DNA of 64,000 nt. It comes from Dicyema japonicum (Eukaryota; Dicyemida; Rhombozoa; Dicyemidae). Positions 47,940 through 60,375 of this stretch are shown piece after piece. Position 1 is the first letter of the stretch; each line of letters starts with the position of its first letter. Made by a program: the position numbers and the translations under genes. A model generated the notes under the pieces. It ran no database searches and had not been told where the DNA came from. It saw only the letters and a program-made list of their open reading frames with translations. The stretch is from NCBI GenBank assembly GCA_011109175.1, contig RDEW01000013.1, positions 103,476-167,475 on the forward strand. Reading direction: 5' to 3'.

Positions 47940-48235
47940 TAATTTGGTTGCTTCTGCTTCAGACCCAGGACATGCTTCGAAGCAGGCCGAGGAACGAAAG
48001 AGGAGGAAGTACCAGAGAATTTCGGAGGAGTATATATTTGTTCCATTCGCGGTGGAAACGTCAGGAATCCTTGGCCCCCAAGCAGATGAGTTGGTTCGTA
48101 AGATCGGCTCCATGATTCAAGCTGTGACCAAGGATCCGCGAGAGACTAGTTGGTTCCGAGAACGTATCTCGTTGGCTATTGTTAGGGAAATAGCATGGCC
48201 ATTCAGATGCCTTAATTTTGAACTCTTTTTCATTA
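47940..48235 (+). mobile_element. REL-LINE 3' end, 5'-truncated
   Basis: One continuous frame gives VASASDPGHASKQAEERKRR, KYQRISEEYIFVPFAVETSG, ILGPQADELVRKIG and WFRERISLAIVREIAWPF, the last 90 residues of the REL-LINE protein in good order. AATAAATTTTC and a 15-nt A run follow, which I take as its tail. Its 5' truncation just after the nuclease Asp is typical of target-primed insertion. Confidence 0.85.
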
Positions 48236-48255
48236 ATAAATTTTCTTTATTAAAA

Positions 48256-48490
48256 AAAAAAAAAAAAGTTATAATCATAACTAATCGTAGAGGGATAACA
48301 AAGGAATGCTCTTCATTTCCTTTTTTTCTTTTTGTTGCTTGTATAGACCGGTTCCGCTGATGACTTTGTTACTCATCAAATCAAAGCATCGTAAATGCGT
48401 GGAACCTCCAACCGGAATTTATATCAGTGAGATTCGAACCATCAAGTCTTTTGCTCGGCACTCGTTAAACTGCGCCACCCTTGTTACTAT
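48256..48490 (-). repeat. SINE-2 copy
   Basis: On the minus strand it starts GGTGGCGCAGTTTAACGAGT (A-box-like) and has GGTTCGAATCTC (B box). It continues GGAGGTTCCACGCATTTACG, AGTAACAAAGTCATCAGCGG, AGAAAAAAAGGAAATGAAGAG and CTACGATTAGTTATGATTATA. It matches 21,903-22,140 throughout and sits directly against the A-rich tail of a REL-LINE copy. Confidence 0.8.
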
Positions 48491-49070
48491 ACTTTTGGAA
48501 TTGTGTTTTCATATGTTTCGTCTCATTGACTACCGTCTTTTTGCTATAGTAACATGGTTAATGATTTATTAACCTCAGAACATTAAGACAAATAAGTGAT
48601 CAAATTATCCTCCAAAACAAATGATAGGATTCTCTTGAGATCCTCCACTGCTTCTCACTATGGGAAATGCGTTCTTATTTTATCGACCTTTTACAATACC
48701 TGCAAATATTCTGAAACGGTCTACCTTTCTATTATTATTTATTTACCCCTGGTTTTTCTAATGAAAGAGATCAGGGGTTAACAGGAAAATAGCTGCCAAA
48801 ATCAGACACTCACAGAGTCGTAAATTCATATAGTGAACACACAGAGGCGTACCAAGTAGACGCGAACTTCCCCAGGAAGGGCAACTTTGCTTCTATAGAT
48901 TTTTGGCGGTCACGTCTAGTTTATACCAAAGTTTTGACGACATGACTAGAAACCCAGTCATGGATCGTTTAACTGAGTGGCCTAGTCTCTTAAATGGTTC
49001 GAATCTGCCTTCCTAGAGGTTACCTAATGAATGTTATTAATGAGCTTAGTATATGTTAATTGTCATTAGT
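48491..49070. other. Intergenic, with an unassigned repeat
   Basis: 48,800-48,980 resembles the reverse of the minus-strand ORF region at 16,090-16,390. Nothing else is recognised before the DNAI1 stop. Confidence 0.35.
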
Positions 49071-49072
49071 CA

Positions 49073-51329
49073 CTACCCAACAGTAGACATTATTTTGTCT
49101 AATTTGGTTATCTCCATTTCTATTTTTTCTGTTTCCGTCATTTTTTTCGCTCCACGTTTTTCCTACAAATTAATAGACGCATTACCTTGGGGACTTTTCT
49201 CAGATTTGGGGACAACTTATAACTGATCACATACCCCCTAAACACTCAATTTATAATCAGACCTATTATCACCCACCAAAATGACCGGGAACTGGGGATT
49301 AAAGGCTAGATGAGTCAGTTTTGCTTTTTTACGTTGAACCAACTGTTGGGAGCACAAAGCCTCATATTTGTTAACATTCAAATCAAATACGTAAATCTAA
49401 CAAATAACGTTGATCTAACCTTTCCATCCGTCGTACATGCAGCGAATACAGTGGAGGAGTAAGGAGCCCACTTCACATCAGAGACAGGAGCACTCAAATC
49501 AAATGAGAAAATATTCCCTAAAATAAACAACTAAAAGACCCCTTTTCATAATCCCATATTTTAACAGACCAGTCTGCACTACAAGTTATGAAAATCCTGG
49601 GATGAAAATAATTCCAAGCCAGGGAATAGATGGTCATTTGGTGGGCATTGAAGAATGAAATGTACTCGTCCGTATAATATTTTGAACACTTGTATACTCC
49701 CCATCTTCATTACCGACCAAATAGAGATCAGGATAATGAGGACTAAATTCAAAGTAAGTGAGGGAATCTAACTTAATATACAATCTACCATAATTTAAAT
49801 TGTCAAATGAGTTCTTTAGGTATTCATTTTTGGTTAATGTGAGCAAAATGCTGCAACGGAGTTCGTTCTACTGTCAGACAACTTGTAACCTTAACCAGGA
49901 TCCATAAGATAATTTTCCCTTCGGCTCCAATGGAGACAAAATTCATATAACCGTTAGAGTCCTCATCCAGCCACTGAACCTAACACTTTAACTGATAAAG
50001 TGAACTTTCCAAATCGATTCCACGTGCTTATTATTTATGACACTGGAATATTCTGGATTATTGGTCTTGTTCCTTACATCGTACACTTTAACACTTCCGT
50101 CGAAAAAGCCAGCAGCGAGCATGTATGGTTTCGTTGGGGAAGACTGCAGACAGAACACTCCACATGTGGTCTCAATAATAAACTCAGGATATGAAGGGTT
50201 CTTTAGTGAGAATGAGAGTATCAATCCATCTCCCTGGTTGTGCACGTCGTCTAAACTCATATGCACTTATACAGGTCCCATAACCAACTTCGATCAGATC
50301 CGAATATTTGGAATTCCACCCTAAGGCAGTGACAGTCATCTTTTTTGCCTTTCTGTGAGTGAATTTCCACAGCGGAAGTAACGACCCTTCCTGGTCCTTA
50401 AATTCGTCAGTAGCATGTTCCCAGTAACGAAAGTCTAGTGACTACACTCAATACCAAGCAGAATGTCGTCATAAATGTTGTGAGTAACCATTCTTTCGAG
50501 GATTTTGGCTGAATTACAAAGTGAGGATAAATCGTTACTCTTAAGTGTTAACATGCAACAACCTTGGGATTTATTAATGTGAAGCTTTCCTCAGTTTCAC
50601 TATTCGCCAAGGACTTTCTTTCTTTGGTTTTTTCCTATCAAATCAATATTCGCTCCACATTTCTTATTTTTTCTTCCATATATGTATCGAATATCCCCCA
50701 CTGAGAAACTTGACCACTAAACTGAATCTTTGGAGGAGGTTCAGTGATCGTCCCTTTATCCTACCATCACACAACTAATAACTAGGAGTAGGTTATTTAT
50801 CGTTTGGGCAGCTCTCTCTGTGTAGTTGAACTGATTGAATAACTTCTTCGTGGCGGAGTCCTACAATATTTAACCAGAATACTTGATTCTCTGAATTTAG
50901 TGAATAAACTAACCTCTTTGTTGAAGTAACATCTTTCCTTCTTCCGAATCCTTTGCGACGAATGACCCGTTAATTTGAAAGTGGATTTCATATTTTTTTG
51001 CATTCGTAACGGGTTTAAAGCATCCTTCCTACAGTTGACTATACTTTATAACATTATAGTCAAATTGAACGAGATTCTTTGGAATGTTTGGATTCTTTGA
51101 TGTTAGGACTCGAGTGATTTCTTCTTTCAGTTCCTATATATAAGTTAACGTATTACAGCTTCAGTCAAATCCAATTGATCCGGAGGCTTTATCAATGATT
51201 TTTTCTGTGGGGTTATACGAATTATAATACGTGAGTATAGTCATAGTCGATACTATCTTTGTAATTTTCATTTTTCTTCTTATTGGTCTAGTTTTAGGGG
51301 GTAATGGCTACCTGTTGTACTTTTGCCAT
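49073..51329 (-). CDS. DNAI1: Axonemal dynein intermediate chain 1 (WD-repeat)
   Basis: This is an intermediate chain of the outer dynein arm of motile cilia. The ATG at 51,329-51,327 opens MAKVQQ, then introns of 24, 26 and 23 nt lead to [20 protein letters not shown] and [19 protein letters not shown]. This matches LVKPSDQLELTEAELKEEFT in human DNAI1. Later come [31 protein letters not shown], an intron at 50,272-50,251, then [26 protein letters not shown] and the WD repeats. The end has [11 protein letters not shown], an intron, and a last exon ending [17 protein letters not shown] and TAG at 49,075-49,073. I did not place every exon boundary in the middle, but no break is evident. Dicyemid outer cells are ciliated, so the gene fits the host. 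Confidence 0.9.
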
Positions 51330-52050
51330 TGTTACTATAGATTTATTTTTTAATATCAAAATAATATAAAAAATTATTTAATTATCATAATAATTGTTTT
51401 GCATACCACACTATTATCTTCAGATGCTTTTCCATTCAAATCTCGCTGATGCCTATTCAGACTAAAGATTACATACGTCTACGTGACAAATGAAGCTGTC
51501 AGCAGTGATACCCCTAAGGAACAGGCTAGTCTTCAAGAACATTTGGTTCTCTTACGATTAATTAGCATGACTGTTCTTTCCTTTATTAAATAAACTTTAA
51601 CCCGGCTTAAGTGGAGGTTTGGTAGTGAAAACATTGATACTCATCTACGGAAGGAATGATATTAATATATTGTTTCCTACTTGATCGAAGAGTTCCTTTC
51701 TGCTATTTGTCTCCTTTAACTCCTGAAAGGTGTCATCACATAACCGGTATCCAAAAAGACCTCTTTTACCTACTCCAGAGGAAAGGTCCTACATGGGAAC
51801 TGGATAGAACTTCTTCAGGTATATCTGGGGTTATCAAATAATCTTAAGAAAACAATATTAGTTTATAATCACAAAAATCCTGCAATCGGGAGAAACTGTT
51901 GCTATGGAAGAATGACTCACAAGAACTCAGTGGACTTTCCCTTCCAATGTTACTTAATGTCTTGTGTATAATATAAATGACCTAAAATGTAAATATTAAG
52001 TGCCAATTAGTCATTAAGGAAAACTTTAAGCAATTCAAAACATAAAACTA
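51330..52050. other. Intergenic, no gene recognised
   Basis: It holds the 5' flank of DNAI1 and the 3' flank of the RACGAP1 homologue, both on the minus strand. A short plus-strand ORF (51,656-51,841) has no features. Confidence 0.4.
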
Positions 52051-52052
52051 AG

Positions 52053-53249
52053 TCATTTCCGTGGAGTCGAACGGCGCCAATTTAGCAATGAGAAACGTTT
52101 TTTATTAGGTGGAGTATTCGCACGTGAAAACATCTTTGCTAGGATTGATTGTGACGCAGGCTTTTGCTTTTTGTCTTTTCTCAAAAGATCTTTCCAAAAT
52201 TCACTTCCACGTGTAAGAAGACTTTCCATTATTTCCTGATATTCACAATGTGAGCTCTCGTCCTACGATTATGCACAATAACCTAACTTTGCCAAAAAAT
52301 AGATTAATAAAGAAACACCACTGCAGTTTCCTAACATTGGTTGAATACATTCGTTCCAAATGAAGACAAAGGGTGACCAACAGATCCATGTTCGCACAGG
52401 GGAGAGTGTCTCTAAGTAAATTAACTATTTCATCATCCTTTGACTCCCTTAAAGGGACATGAATTTTCCTCGGGGATTAAAGGAAAGGCTATTTCACTGA
52501 TAATCGACTTGATGGCACTGGCTATAACGTGAGGACAAGTGACATGATTCTATCTCGTAACGAACTAATACTAAAATGTTTTCCGCATCCCCCAAATTAT
52601 CAGTCGATAGTTTACTTAGAAGATCATTCACCAGGGACAATGACCTTAACTATATTCAGTAAATAAACCCGGGTATTTTATAGAGATCATCCACGTCAGA
52701 ATACTTCTCCTCGATGTACTTTGTCAATACGTTCTATAGTGTGATTATTTATTACGAGAGATTTGGGCACATGGAGGGAGATAAAATCAAGCTAACATTA
52801 TTTTTTAATTAGAACCTTATCCTTCGGAGTGCTTTGAAGCGCCAGATTTCTCTGGGTCATAAAAATGATTTTTTTATGTGGAGGAGTATTGAATAGTGAT
52901 AACTTGCTAATTGAATTGTCGTCAAATGTAATTTCATTAGTCTCCTCCTATTTTAAAATTTTATCCACCCTCAACTAAGAATAAACGGCGTTTTGTAGTT
53001 AAATGAGATTTTTGTCCGACACATTGAATATACTCATCCCTACAATAACGAAAATTCTGCAAACCGAGTGTGTTGGATTATAATTTCCAACTTCTTAACC
53101 TTGTTTTCTAAGTAATTTATTCTTTCTTTGCAAAATTCGAGCGAATTTTTAGAATCTTGAAAGTTATATTATTATTATTTACTGACTAATAAAGAAAAAA
53201 TTTTAATCCACGATTTTCGCATTTCACACGTCGCTAAATCTCTGCTCAT
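52053..53249 (-). CDS. RACGAP1: MgcRacGAP/CYK-4-like RhoGAP (centralspindlin subunit)
   Basis: The family pairs with kinesin-6 to form centralspindlin in cytokinesis. The 5' end is uncertain (possible ATG at 53,249). A coiled-coil segment (SLEFCKERINYLENKVKKLE) is near 53,150-53,080, then FDDNSISKLSLFNTPPHKK. The RhoGAP domain follows: LDFISLHVPKSL, intron 52,755-52,734, NVLTKYIEEKYSDVDDLYKI, and after introns of 24, 22 and 34 nt, SAIKSIISEIAFPLIPEENS, then NLLRDTLPCANMDLL and LCLHLERM. After the intron at 52,287-52,263 it ends ESLLTRGSEFWKDLL with a basic Ser/Pro tail, stop 52,055-52,053. EFWKDLL and the tail mirror EYWSQFM and the end of human RACGAP1. The arginine-finger position (GLYRISG) is Lys (52,679-52,677), and the C1 zinc domain is missing. 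Confidence 0.78.
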
Positions 53250-53885
53250 TCCAAAATTTCCCGCTTATTTCACAATTTATTTATAATTTAAATTTTGAAT
53301 AAAATAAAGAAATTATTAACCAAAAAACATTTTAACATGTCGGCTAAAAAATCATATGTCTTACCGATCTGGTGATATTTGAATGAAAGGTTCTTTATCC
53401 TTCTAACAAAATGGACACCCAAAAACGGCCTATGCCAACGAGGTGACGTTGAAACAAACTACGGCCCAGTAAATTAAACATTTTTAAAAAGAAAACTCGA
53501 AATTTTAACATTTATATCCCCAAGCATGTGCAACAAAAGAGACAACCTTGGATGTCAATCTCTTCCACGCATCTCTATTATTAGCTAGGGTTCTTAATGT
53601 GGTTAAGCAGTCGCGGGTTTCAATTGTTAGTTTACGTTTTCAGGTCCTTTTGTAAGACAACTGGTCAAGTTATCCTAGGCATTAAACGGAAACCACCCTC
53701 TTGACAAACATAGTAATCTCCCATAGGTACATTCGGCGGATTTGTCAATTCCATCCTCAGGATCTGCAAAATAGTCTCCAGCGAGACTCCATTATCTCCA
53801 GACTTATTGGCCTGCATACGCATTTTGAAATCCACTTTTTATTATTATAACTTTTTATGTAATGATTTTTTAATTTGAAATCCAC
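53250..53885. other. Intergenic, no gene recognised
   Basis: AT-rich. No coding signal. It ends at a SINE-1 copy. Confidence 0.4.
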
Positions 53886-53887
53886 TT

Positions 53888-54205
53888 TATTTATTAACCC
53901 CGGATACACTGAGAAAGAAGTTAAAGTAAACAACTAATTAAATTTATCCAGTTTCCACTTCTACAGAAAGAGTCCATCCGGAATCAGCATAAAAGGTAAA
54001 AGACGTCCATAGTTGCAGTTGTGGAAACCCCTCCAGTGAAGTGGGAAAACCAAATGATTCTTTTTCGTGCCGGCCTGGCACTGGGCGCCACCTAGACAGG
54101 TGGATCACATGACGCCACTCTAATAAGAAGAGAGAGGAGGAACATACGAACAAAACAAAAACTTGAATCAATTAGCCACAAAGCACCACACGCCACGAGG
54201 CTATT
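53888..54205 (-). repeat. SINE-1 copy
   Basis: Near full length. The minus strand has CGTGTGGTGCTTTGTGG, GCGTCATGTGATCCACCTGT, CTTCACTGGAGGGG and TGGATAAATTTAATTAGTTG. It ends 140 bp upstream of the NEMF start. Confidence 0.85.
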
Positions 54206-54342
54206 TTCAAAATTTACTTTTTATGTAATGATTGCGCATTTTATAGATTTAATAAAATATAATGTTGATTTAAATTATTATTAAATTTATTAAAATTTAA
54301 AAAAATAATAAAAAGTAAATTTAAATTTTGTATTCACGTGCA

Positions 54343-57300
54343 ATGAAGCAGATATTTACAACCTTAGACTTAATAGTGATATTAAAAGAACTTAGAAACA
54401 AGTATATACATAACTTTCATTGACAGAATTATTGGTTTGCGACCAGACAAAATATATGACGTCGACAAGAAAACATACTATATTAAGTTCCAAGGGTTTA
54501 GTATAAACTAAATATTAAAGTTGTGACAAAAATATCCTCGTGATTGAATCTGGGAAGAGAATCCACCTAACCAATTTTGGTTGGCCAAAAAATTCCACAC
54601 CTTCGCCTGTCACAATGAAGGTCTTAACCTTAAATATCATTAGTTGAGAAAGAACATTGGGACAGCACGTGTTGAGTTGGTGGATCAATTGGGATATGAC
54701 AGAGTCGTGGATTTACAATTTGGAAGTAATGAGTACTCTAAGCACTTAATAATAGAATTGTTCGACCAGGTTTGCCCTCCCATATAATTTTAGGGCAACC
54801 TAATATTGACCAACCATGAATATACCATTATCATGATTCTGAGGTCGAGGAAAACCGCGGAATTACTGTTGGCTGCAAATATGACATTACAACCTATAAA
54901 CAGTTTCTTCACGGACTGCCCACTGAAAAGTAAATTATTGAGTTTTTTATCGATTTTCAATAATCTTTACTTTTTCAGATTGGAAGACATTGTAAACTCA
55001 GCCGGAGACAAAGATCAGGTCAAGAGATTATTCAACCCTTATCTACGTATTTGTTGAACTAACTCCCAGCTTATGGATCACCATATTTGAACATATTCTT
55101 CTCGTACATTCACTTCCAACCACAGTTGGATCTCTAAAAGCCACAGACAACTGTAATCTAAGTCACTTAAGTAGACATTGCAACCCTAAAGGATGTGGTC
55201 AATGAGGCAAAAGAACTGTTCTCTGAACTTATCAACAGAGAAAATCCCCTCGGTTTTGTCGTGCATTCAAAACATTCTACAGAATCTGACGTTATGTAAG
55301 TTTTGCGGCTGACTTAGATTTAATGATTTTATTCCTTACTTATTTTCCCAATTTGAGAGTCTCCAGGTTACAAAAACCGCTACTTTCAATGATGTATTCA
55401 TATATCTGACTTTGAGGCTGTGGATCAGTTTTACTCAAACCTTGAAAACGACAAGCTTACCAAGAGTGCCAGAAACATGGTATTTTTCTAATTTATACCA
55501 TAGGAAACTGCTGGAAGGAAGAAAAGCGAAAAGATCATCGCGGATCACAAACATCGAGTAGCCCTGCTCAAGGAATCTCAGGTTTACCTTTTATGTTATA
55601 TCCAGGATATTAACCTCCGGAAAGCGGTTCTTATCGAGGATAACGTCGAATTGGTTTGCAGTTTAAGAACTAGGTTGATGAGATCTCGAAGGAAATACTG
55701 CGGGGACTGTCTGACGGATTCAGTTGGGAGGATATTTGCAGTTATGTTGAGGAATATTCCGAAATCTTTCCGTTTAATCACGTAAAACAGATTAAATTTG
55801 AGTCAAACTCAGTCGTGGTTCATTTGACGAGGTAAATCAAGTGATTTATTTTTAGTGAGGACGTAGAGCCTCTTGATGTGATATCGATTTGTCCATCTCA
55901 GCATTTTGCAAATGCTAGAAAGTTTGTTGTAGCTATTATTTTAGTTATTACCAGATTAAGAAAGATCTGGTTCAGAAGGAACTGAAGACGGTCAACTCAA
56001 CTCAAAAAGTTGTCTTTATGATTTACAAGGCCTTGGAATCTGCTCAGGAAAAGGCGAAAAAATCGTTTAAAAATGCCGAATTAGTTAAAATAATCACCAA
56101 AATTAGAAAACCTTTTTGGTTTGTCTGTGAGGATTAACTTTAAGGTTCGAGAAGTTCAAATGGTTTATCTCTAGCGACAATCTGGTGGTTGTTGCTGGGT
56201 GTGACCAACAGCAGAATGAACTCATCGTTAGTCGATATTTGAAAGAAAGAGATATCTTTGTCCATGCAGATCTCTCTGGCGCTCCAGTTGTTGTGGTAAA
56301 GGGTGGGAAAATCTGGCCTATTCCCCCTCGAACTTTGGAAGAGGCAGGTAGCATGGCTGTGTGTCTGACATCTGCCTGGGAGTCCAAAATTAGTGTGGAA
56401 GCTTTTTGGGTTTATAATAGACAGGTGGGTGCATTAACTGATCCCTAAGGTATCCAAAACGCCTCCCAGTGGAGAGTACTTGTCTACTGGAAGTTTCATG
56501 ATAAGCGGGAAGAAGAATATGATCCCCACTTCCCGGCTTGTCTACGGATTCGGAATCATTTTTAAGACGTCAAGGATTGATGACACTGAGGAGAATAGTC
56601 TCAAAATAGGGAATGAGGAATTGGAGAAAGTTGAGAACAATGGAGAGGTCACTAAAGAGTTATTGGATGATGTTGAGTGCGAAAATGATAATAATTCCTT
56701 GATGAGCGAAGGGAGTGAATCCGAGAAAATTAGTGAGAATGATGACTTGTGGGCCAAAAATGATGCAGAAATGACTGAATTTATACTTTCTTCTCGACCT
56801 TTGATCGCTGAATCGGGCAATGTCAAAATAAGTCAGTCTGTTGATGAAAAGATAAAAGCTGATAAAGTTAACAAAAACTGGAGTAAAGTACTTTGTGAAT
56901 AATATTTTTAGGCAAAAAAGCGTAAATTTATGAAAAAATATAACGACCAGATGAACATGATCGAGCACTGAATATGGCTATTCTTGGAGTAGTTTATGAC
57001 TAACTTGTAGAGTTGTGGGGAACCGAAGGAAAGGAAAAACAAAAAACAGGAAAGACAACAGAAGGCTCAAGTTGCTCGTTTGCACCACCAAAAACGATTG
57101 GAAGAAAGACAGGCGAAAGCTTCCGCAGGGGTCACTCAAACAACATTTAAGCAAGATGACAGAGTATAGTAGGTTTATTTATAGCAGCCAATTGAATGTG
57201 AATCTCTTATGTCCTTGACTACTTTTCCTGCTGAGGGAGAAGAACTTCTTTATGCGATCCCTGTGTGTGCTCCTTATTCCGCACTTTCGAATTATAAGTA

Positions 57301-57610
57301 TTATTTTTGAAATATTTAGGTTTAAACTGAAACTCATTCACGGTCCTGTAAAGAGGGGAAAGGGTCTGTTTGTTTTTATATATTTAGCATGCAAACAAGC
57401 TTTGAATATTTTGATGAATGATAAGACTGCGAGTGAGGTTGAGAGGAACATGATGAAGACTCTTTTGGTTGTTTTTCTACTTTACTTGAGGATGTTGACT
57501 TGTCTAAAAGTGCACCTTCGTGTCTCAAGGTGGTTTATAAACCTTCCAGTTTAAGAAAAAATAATTTTTATATTTGTGATTATTCTTTTATTTTTTTTCA
57601 ATTTAAATGA
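54343..57610 (+). CDS. NEMF: Ribosome quality control factor NEMF (Rqc2/Tae2)
   Basis: NEMF binds 60S subunits carrying stalled peptidyl-tRNA, recruits Listerin and adds C-terminal tails. The ATG is at 54,343. Exon 1 encodes MKQIFTTLDLIVILKELR; an intron at 54,402-54,426 leads to GLRPDKIYDVDKKTYYIKF. Next comes the NFACT-N region with YDRVVDLQFGSNEYSKHLII and ELFDQGNLILTNHEYTI. The middle is helical. The NFACT-R domain is very well conserved: KPFWFEKFKWFIS (intron 56,119-56,144), GCDQQQNELIVSRYLKERDI, FVHADLSGAP, PIPPRTLEEAGSMAV, then PSGEYLSTGSFMISGKKN. An acidic stretch follows. The C-terminal domain reads PAEGEELLYAIPVCAPYSAL, GPVKRGKACKQALN and DVDLSKSAPSCLKV before TGA at 57,608-57,610. 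Introns are about 20-30 nt. It appears intact. Confidence 0.93.
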
Positions 57611-57644
57611 TTTTAGTTTTAAGTTGTGGTTACATTTATTTAGA

Positions 57645-57765
57645 ATCCCGGGATCACAGATAAAGAAAGACTGAAAAAACTTTAGACAGTTAGGTAATCA
57701 CAGTTCCCGCCATCGAATGAGCAATCCAACGTCTGTGGTCTCCCATCGTTCCCACTACGAGCTAT
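57645..57765 (+). repeat. Dispersed repeat shared with 12,240-12,370
   Basis: It contains GACAGTTAGGTAATCACAGT and GCAATCCAACGTCTGTGGTC. The family is unknown. It lies directly between NEMF and a REL-LINE fragment. Confidence 0.6.
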
Positions 57766-57774
57766 GATGGCCTA

Positions 57775-58195
57775 GAGAGCTACTGGGAATGGACATTATA
57801 GGTGGAATGCCCACGATCTTTCGGTAGCCGGAGCATTTTAAATTGATTTGAGTTGGTAAATACTCGTATGGGACTGCACTGTTGTGGATTCCTTCTTGAA
57901 CTCGATGATTTTCACCTCGACGCTGTCTCTTGGATCGGCAGTTGATTTGGCCGAGAAAATAAAGATTAAAAATATGGCTAAATTGTATACCGCTTTCGTT
58001 TTGTACCGGTGGCAATCGAAACATCTGGTCCTGTGGGAAATATCACAGCCTCTTTCCTGAAGGAAATCGAGGGGAAATTGGCCCATCGTAAGAAAGGTCT
58101 GGCTGAGGAACGAATTGGGATTGCAGTTGTCCGCGGAAACGCTTACACCGTAATTTCAGCAGCCGCTCTTCCCGTTGTTGTTGTAAATAATATTT
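57775..58195 (+). mobile_element. REL-LINE 3' end, frameshifted
   Basis: GLHCCGFLLELDDFHLDAVS and AEKIKIKNMAKLYTAF lie in two frames, then PVAIETSGPVGNITASFLKE, EIEGKLAHRKKGLAEERIGI and AVVRGNAYTVISAAALP run in one frame to about 58,180. The closest relative in the window is 11,806-11,910. Confidence 0.8.
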
Positions 58196-58377
58196 TATTG
58201 TTTAATAAAACGTGTTTTAGTAAAACAAAGTTGGTAAATGTCAAAACATTCTGTATTCCACTGCTTAGATAACTTTCACATGTTGGTAGTAAATCAGGAT
58301 TTAGGACGGGTCCCTCTTAGAAGCGTCTTTTTGGAACTTTTATATAACTAATTCGGAATAGTTTGACTGTAGAAATT

Positions 58378-58658
58378 TACTAATTAACCCCGGATACACC
58401 GAGAAAGAAGTTAAAGTGAACAACTAATTAAGTGTATCCAGTTTCCACTTCTACAGAAACAGAGTCCATCCGGAATCAGCATAAAAGGTAAGACGTCCAT
58501 TAAATGCACTTGTGGAAACCCCTCCAGTGTAGTGGGGAAGAGCAAATGATCCTTTTTCGTGCCGGCCTGGCACTGGGCGTCACCTAGACAGGTGGATCAC
58601 ATGACGCCACTCTATTAGGAAAGAGAGAAGAGGAACAGACAAGCAAGCAGAAAATTGT
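58378..58658 (-). repeat. SINE-1 copy, 5'-truncated
   Basis: It starts (plus strand) ATTAACCCCGGATACACCGAG, contains CTCCAGTGTAGTGGGG and GATCACATGACGCCACTC, and stops at CAAGCAGAAAA without the terminal ATGTGG block. Confidence 0.85.
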
Positions 58659-58659
58659 A

Positions 58660-59225
58660 GAAATGACATTGATTGCATTAATTACTATAAAACATTATAT
58701 TGCAAATGTGTTAAAATAATATGTCACAGTCTGATAAATCGTCACTGTTCAAAGATTGAATTAAAAATATTAAGAATATTTAAAAACCATTGGAATTTAC
58801 AAATTGTATTAATTGAGAAATAAAATATCTATAAAATTAATTTATTAAATTTTTTTAAATAAAGATATACCATATATTGATTTTGTTGCAGGAAAGTGAT
58901 TTTTCCACACTTCATGTTGTGTTTACGAGGATATGGAGCAACGTATAGGAATTTTCCCCCTACCCGTTAGGGGTAAATTCTGGAAAGTGCGTACATACGT
59001 TAAACGGCTTTAATAGTTAAATCGATTTTGCGGCTCATTCTCAGCCTAACCTCATTTAGAACCGAACAATAATTAATTACTATATTTATTAAAAACAAAA
59101 CAAGACATTAGTTTTTTTATTTATTGATAAATAAATCTGTCATTTTCATGTTATTTGTTCTTTTTAGTGAATGCACAATATCTGCTTTAAATCTTTTAAC
59201 AACTTTTTAATAACGAATAACGTGC
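58660..59225. other. AT-rich spacer
   Basis: Nothing recognisable between two SINE-1 copies in opposite orientation. Confidence 0.4.
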
Positions 59226-59227
59226 AA

Positions 59228-59525
59228 TAGCCGCGTGGCACCATGTGGTGCTTCGTGGCTAATTGGTTGAAGTTTCTGTTTGTTCGTCTGTTCCTCCTCT
59301 CTTTCTATTAGAGTGGCATCATGTGATCCACCTGCCTAGGTGGCGCCCAGTGCCTGGCTGCACGAAAAGAATTATTTGCTCTCCCCCACTCCACAACTTC
59401 AAGTATGGACGTCTTTTACCTTTTATGTTGATTCCGGATGGACTCTGTAGAAATGGAAACTGGATACACTTAATTGGTTGTTTACTTTAACTTCTTTCTC
59501 GGTGTATCCGGAGTTAATAAATAAA
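59228..59525 (+). repeat. SINE-1 copy
   Basis: It starts GCCGCGTGGCACCATGTGG and ends CTCGGTGTATCCGGAGTTAA and TAAATAA. CACTGGAGGGGTTTC is lost in the middle, a 15-20 nt internal deletion. Confidence 0.85.
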
Positions 59526-60370
59526 CAACATTTTTAGGAGTTTCTTGTTTGACTACATTAGAACGCACTGTGAAAGCACGTTCCGTATCTTTCATGACTT
59601 TATCCTCTAAACACCTCCCTGTTATCTTCAGTAAATCATCATAAAAGGTCTCTAAATTTTCATTTTCCAATTATATCATAATTAATTGGACTGTTTTCGT
59701 TATCATGTTGATTTCTAGTGTCATTAAATCCATCTTCCAAGGCCTTTTCAAAAACAATTTCGTAAAAACTTAATAAACTTCTATATTTAATTGGTACCCA
59801 TTTACCCAATTTTACGTATAGCAGCCTTTACAATATTTCTTCCCTTTTCAGTCGGACTTCATTTAGAGATGCCATGCTTCTCACAATTTAACTATCAATA
59901 TTATTAATTAAAATTTAAATTAAATTTTCAGTCGAATTGTTTTAATTAAAATATTTCATTAATATCTGAATTCAAAAATTGTATTAAATTCTAATTAAAT
60001 AAATTGTTAACCTCACTGACTTAATCGTGTTGCTTCTCACGTTATCCATTGAGATTAACTGGAAGAAGGTGAACCAGTCAAGAAGTCCTTGGCATTTATT
60101 CTCTTTAACCTTTCCGCCTTCCTTGCAGCAGATAGTACTTTTACCGCGTTCCGGATGATGCTAGTAAGAGAGTGGGAGTCGACTTATGTGCCATTCATAC
60201 TTATCCGCCTTGAGCTACACATTCTCAAGAAACAAGCTGCATCAGAAATTAAATGCTTTAGTTGTTGAGTTGAAAAGGGTTCCTCAAAAGAGAAGGAGAT
60301 TATTTGCTTTCAGAGTCTCTTCAATACCTACCTTTATAAAGGGGCATCTAAGTGCTTCGAGATGGGTGAC
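59526..60370. other. Unassigned sequence
   Basis: A minus-strand frame of 62 codons (59,670-59,482) reads NLETFYDDLLKITGRCLEDK and could be a fragment of an unidentified protein, but its end runs into SINE-1. The rest is AT-rich. Confidence 0.3.
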
Positions 60371-60375
60371 TAAGA

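Noticed and set aside
59263-59490. ORF with HVIHLPRW and NGNWIHLI, similar peptides in other places
   Set aside because: It is SINE-1 sequence read through. The frames differ from copy to copy, and no common protein is conserved.
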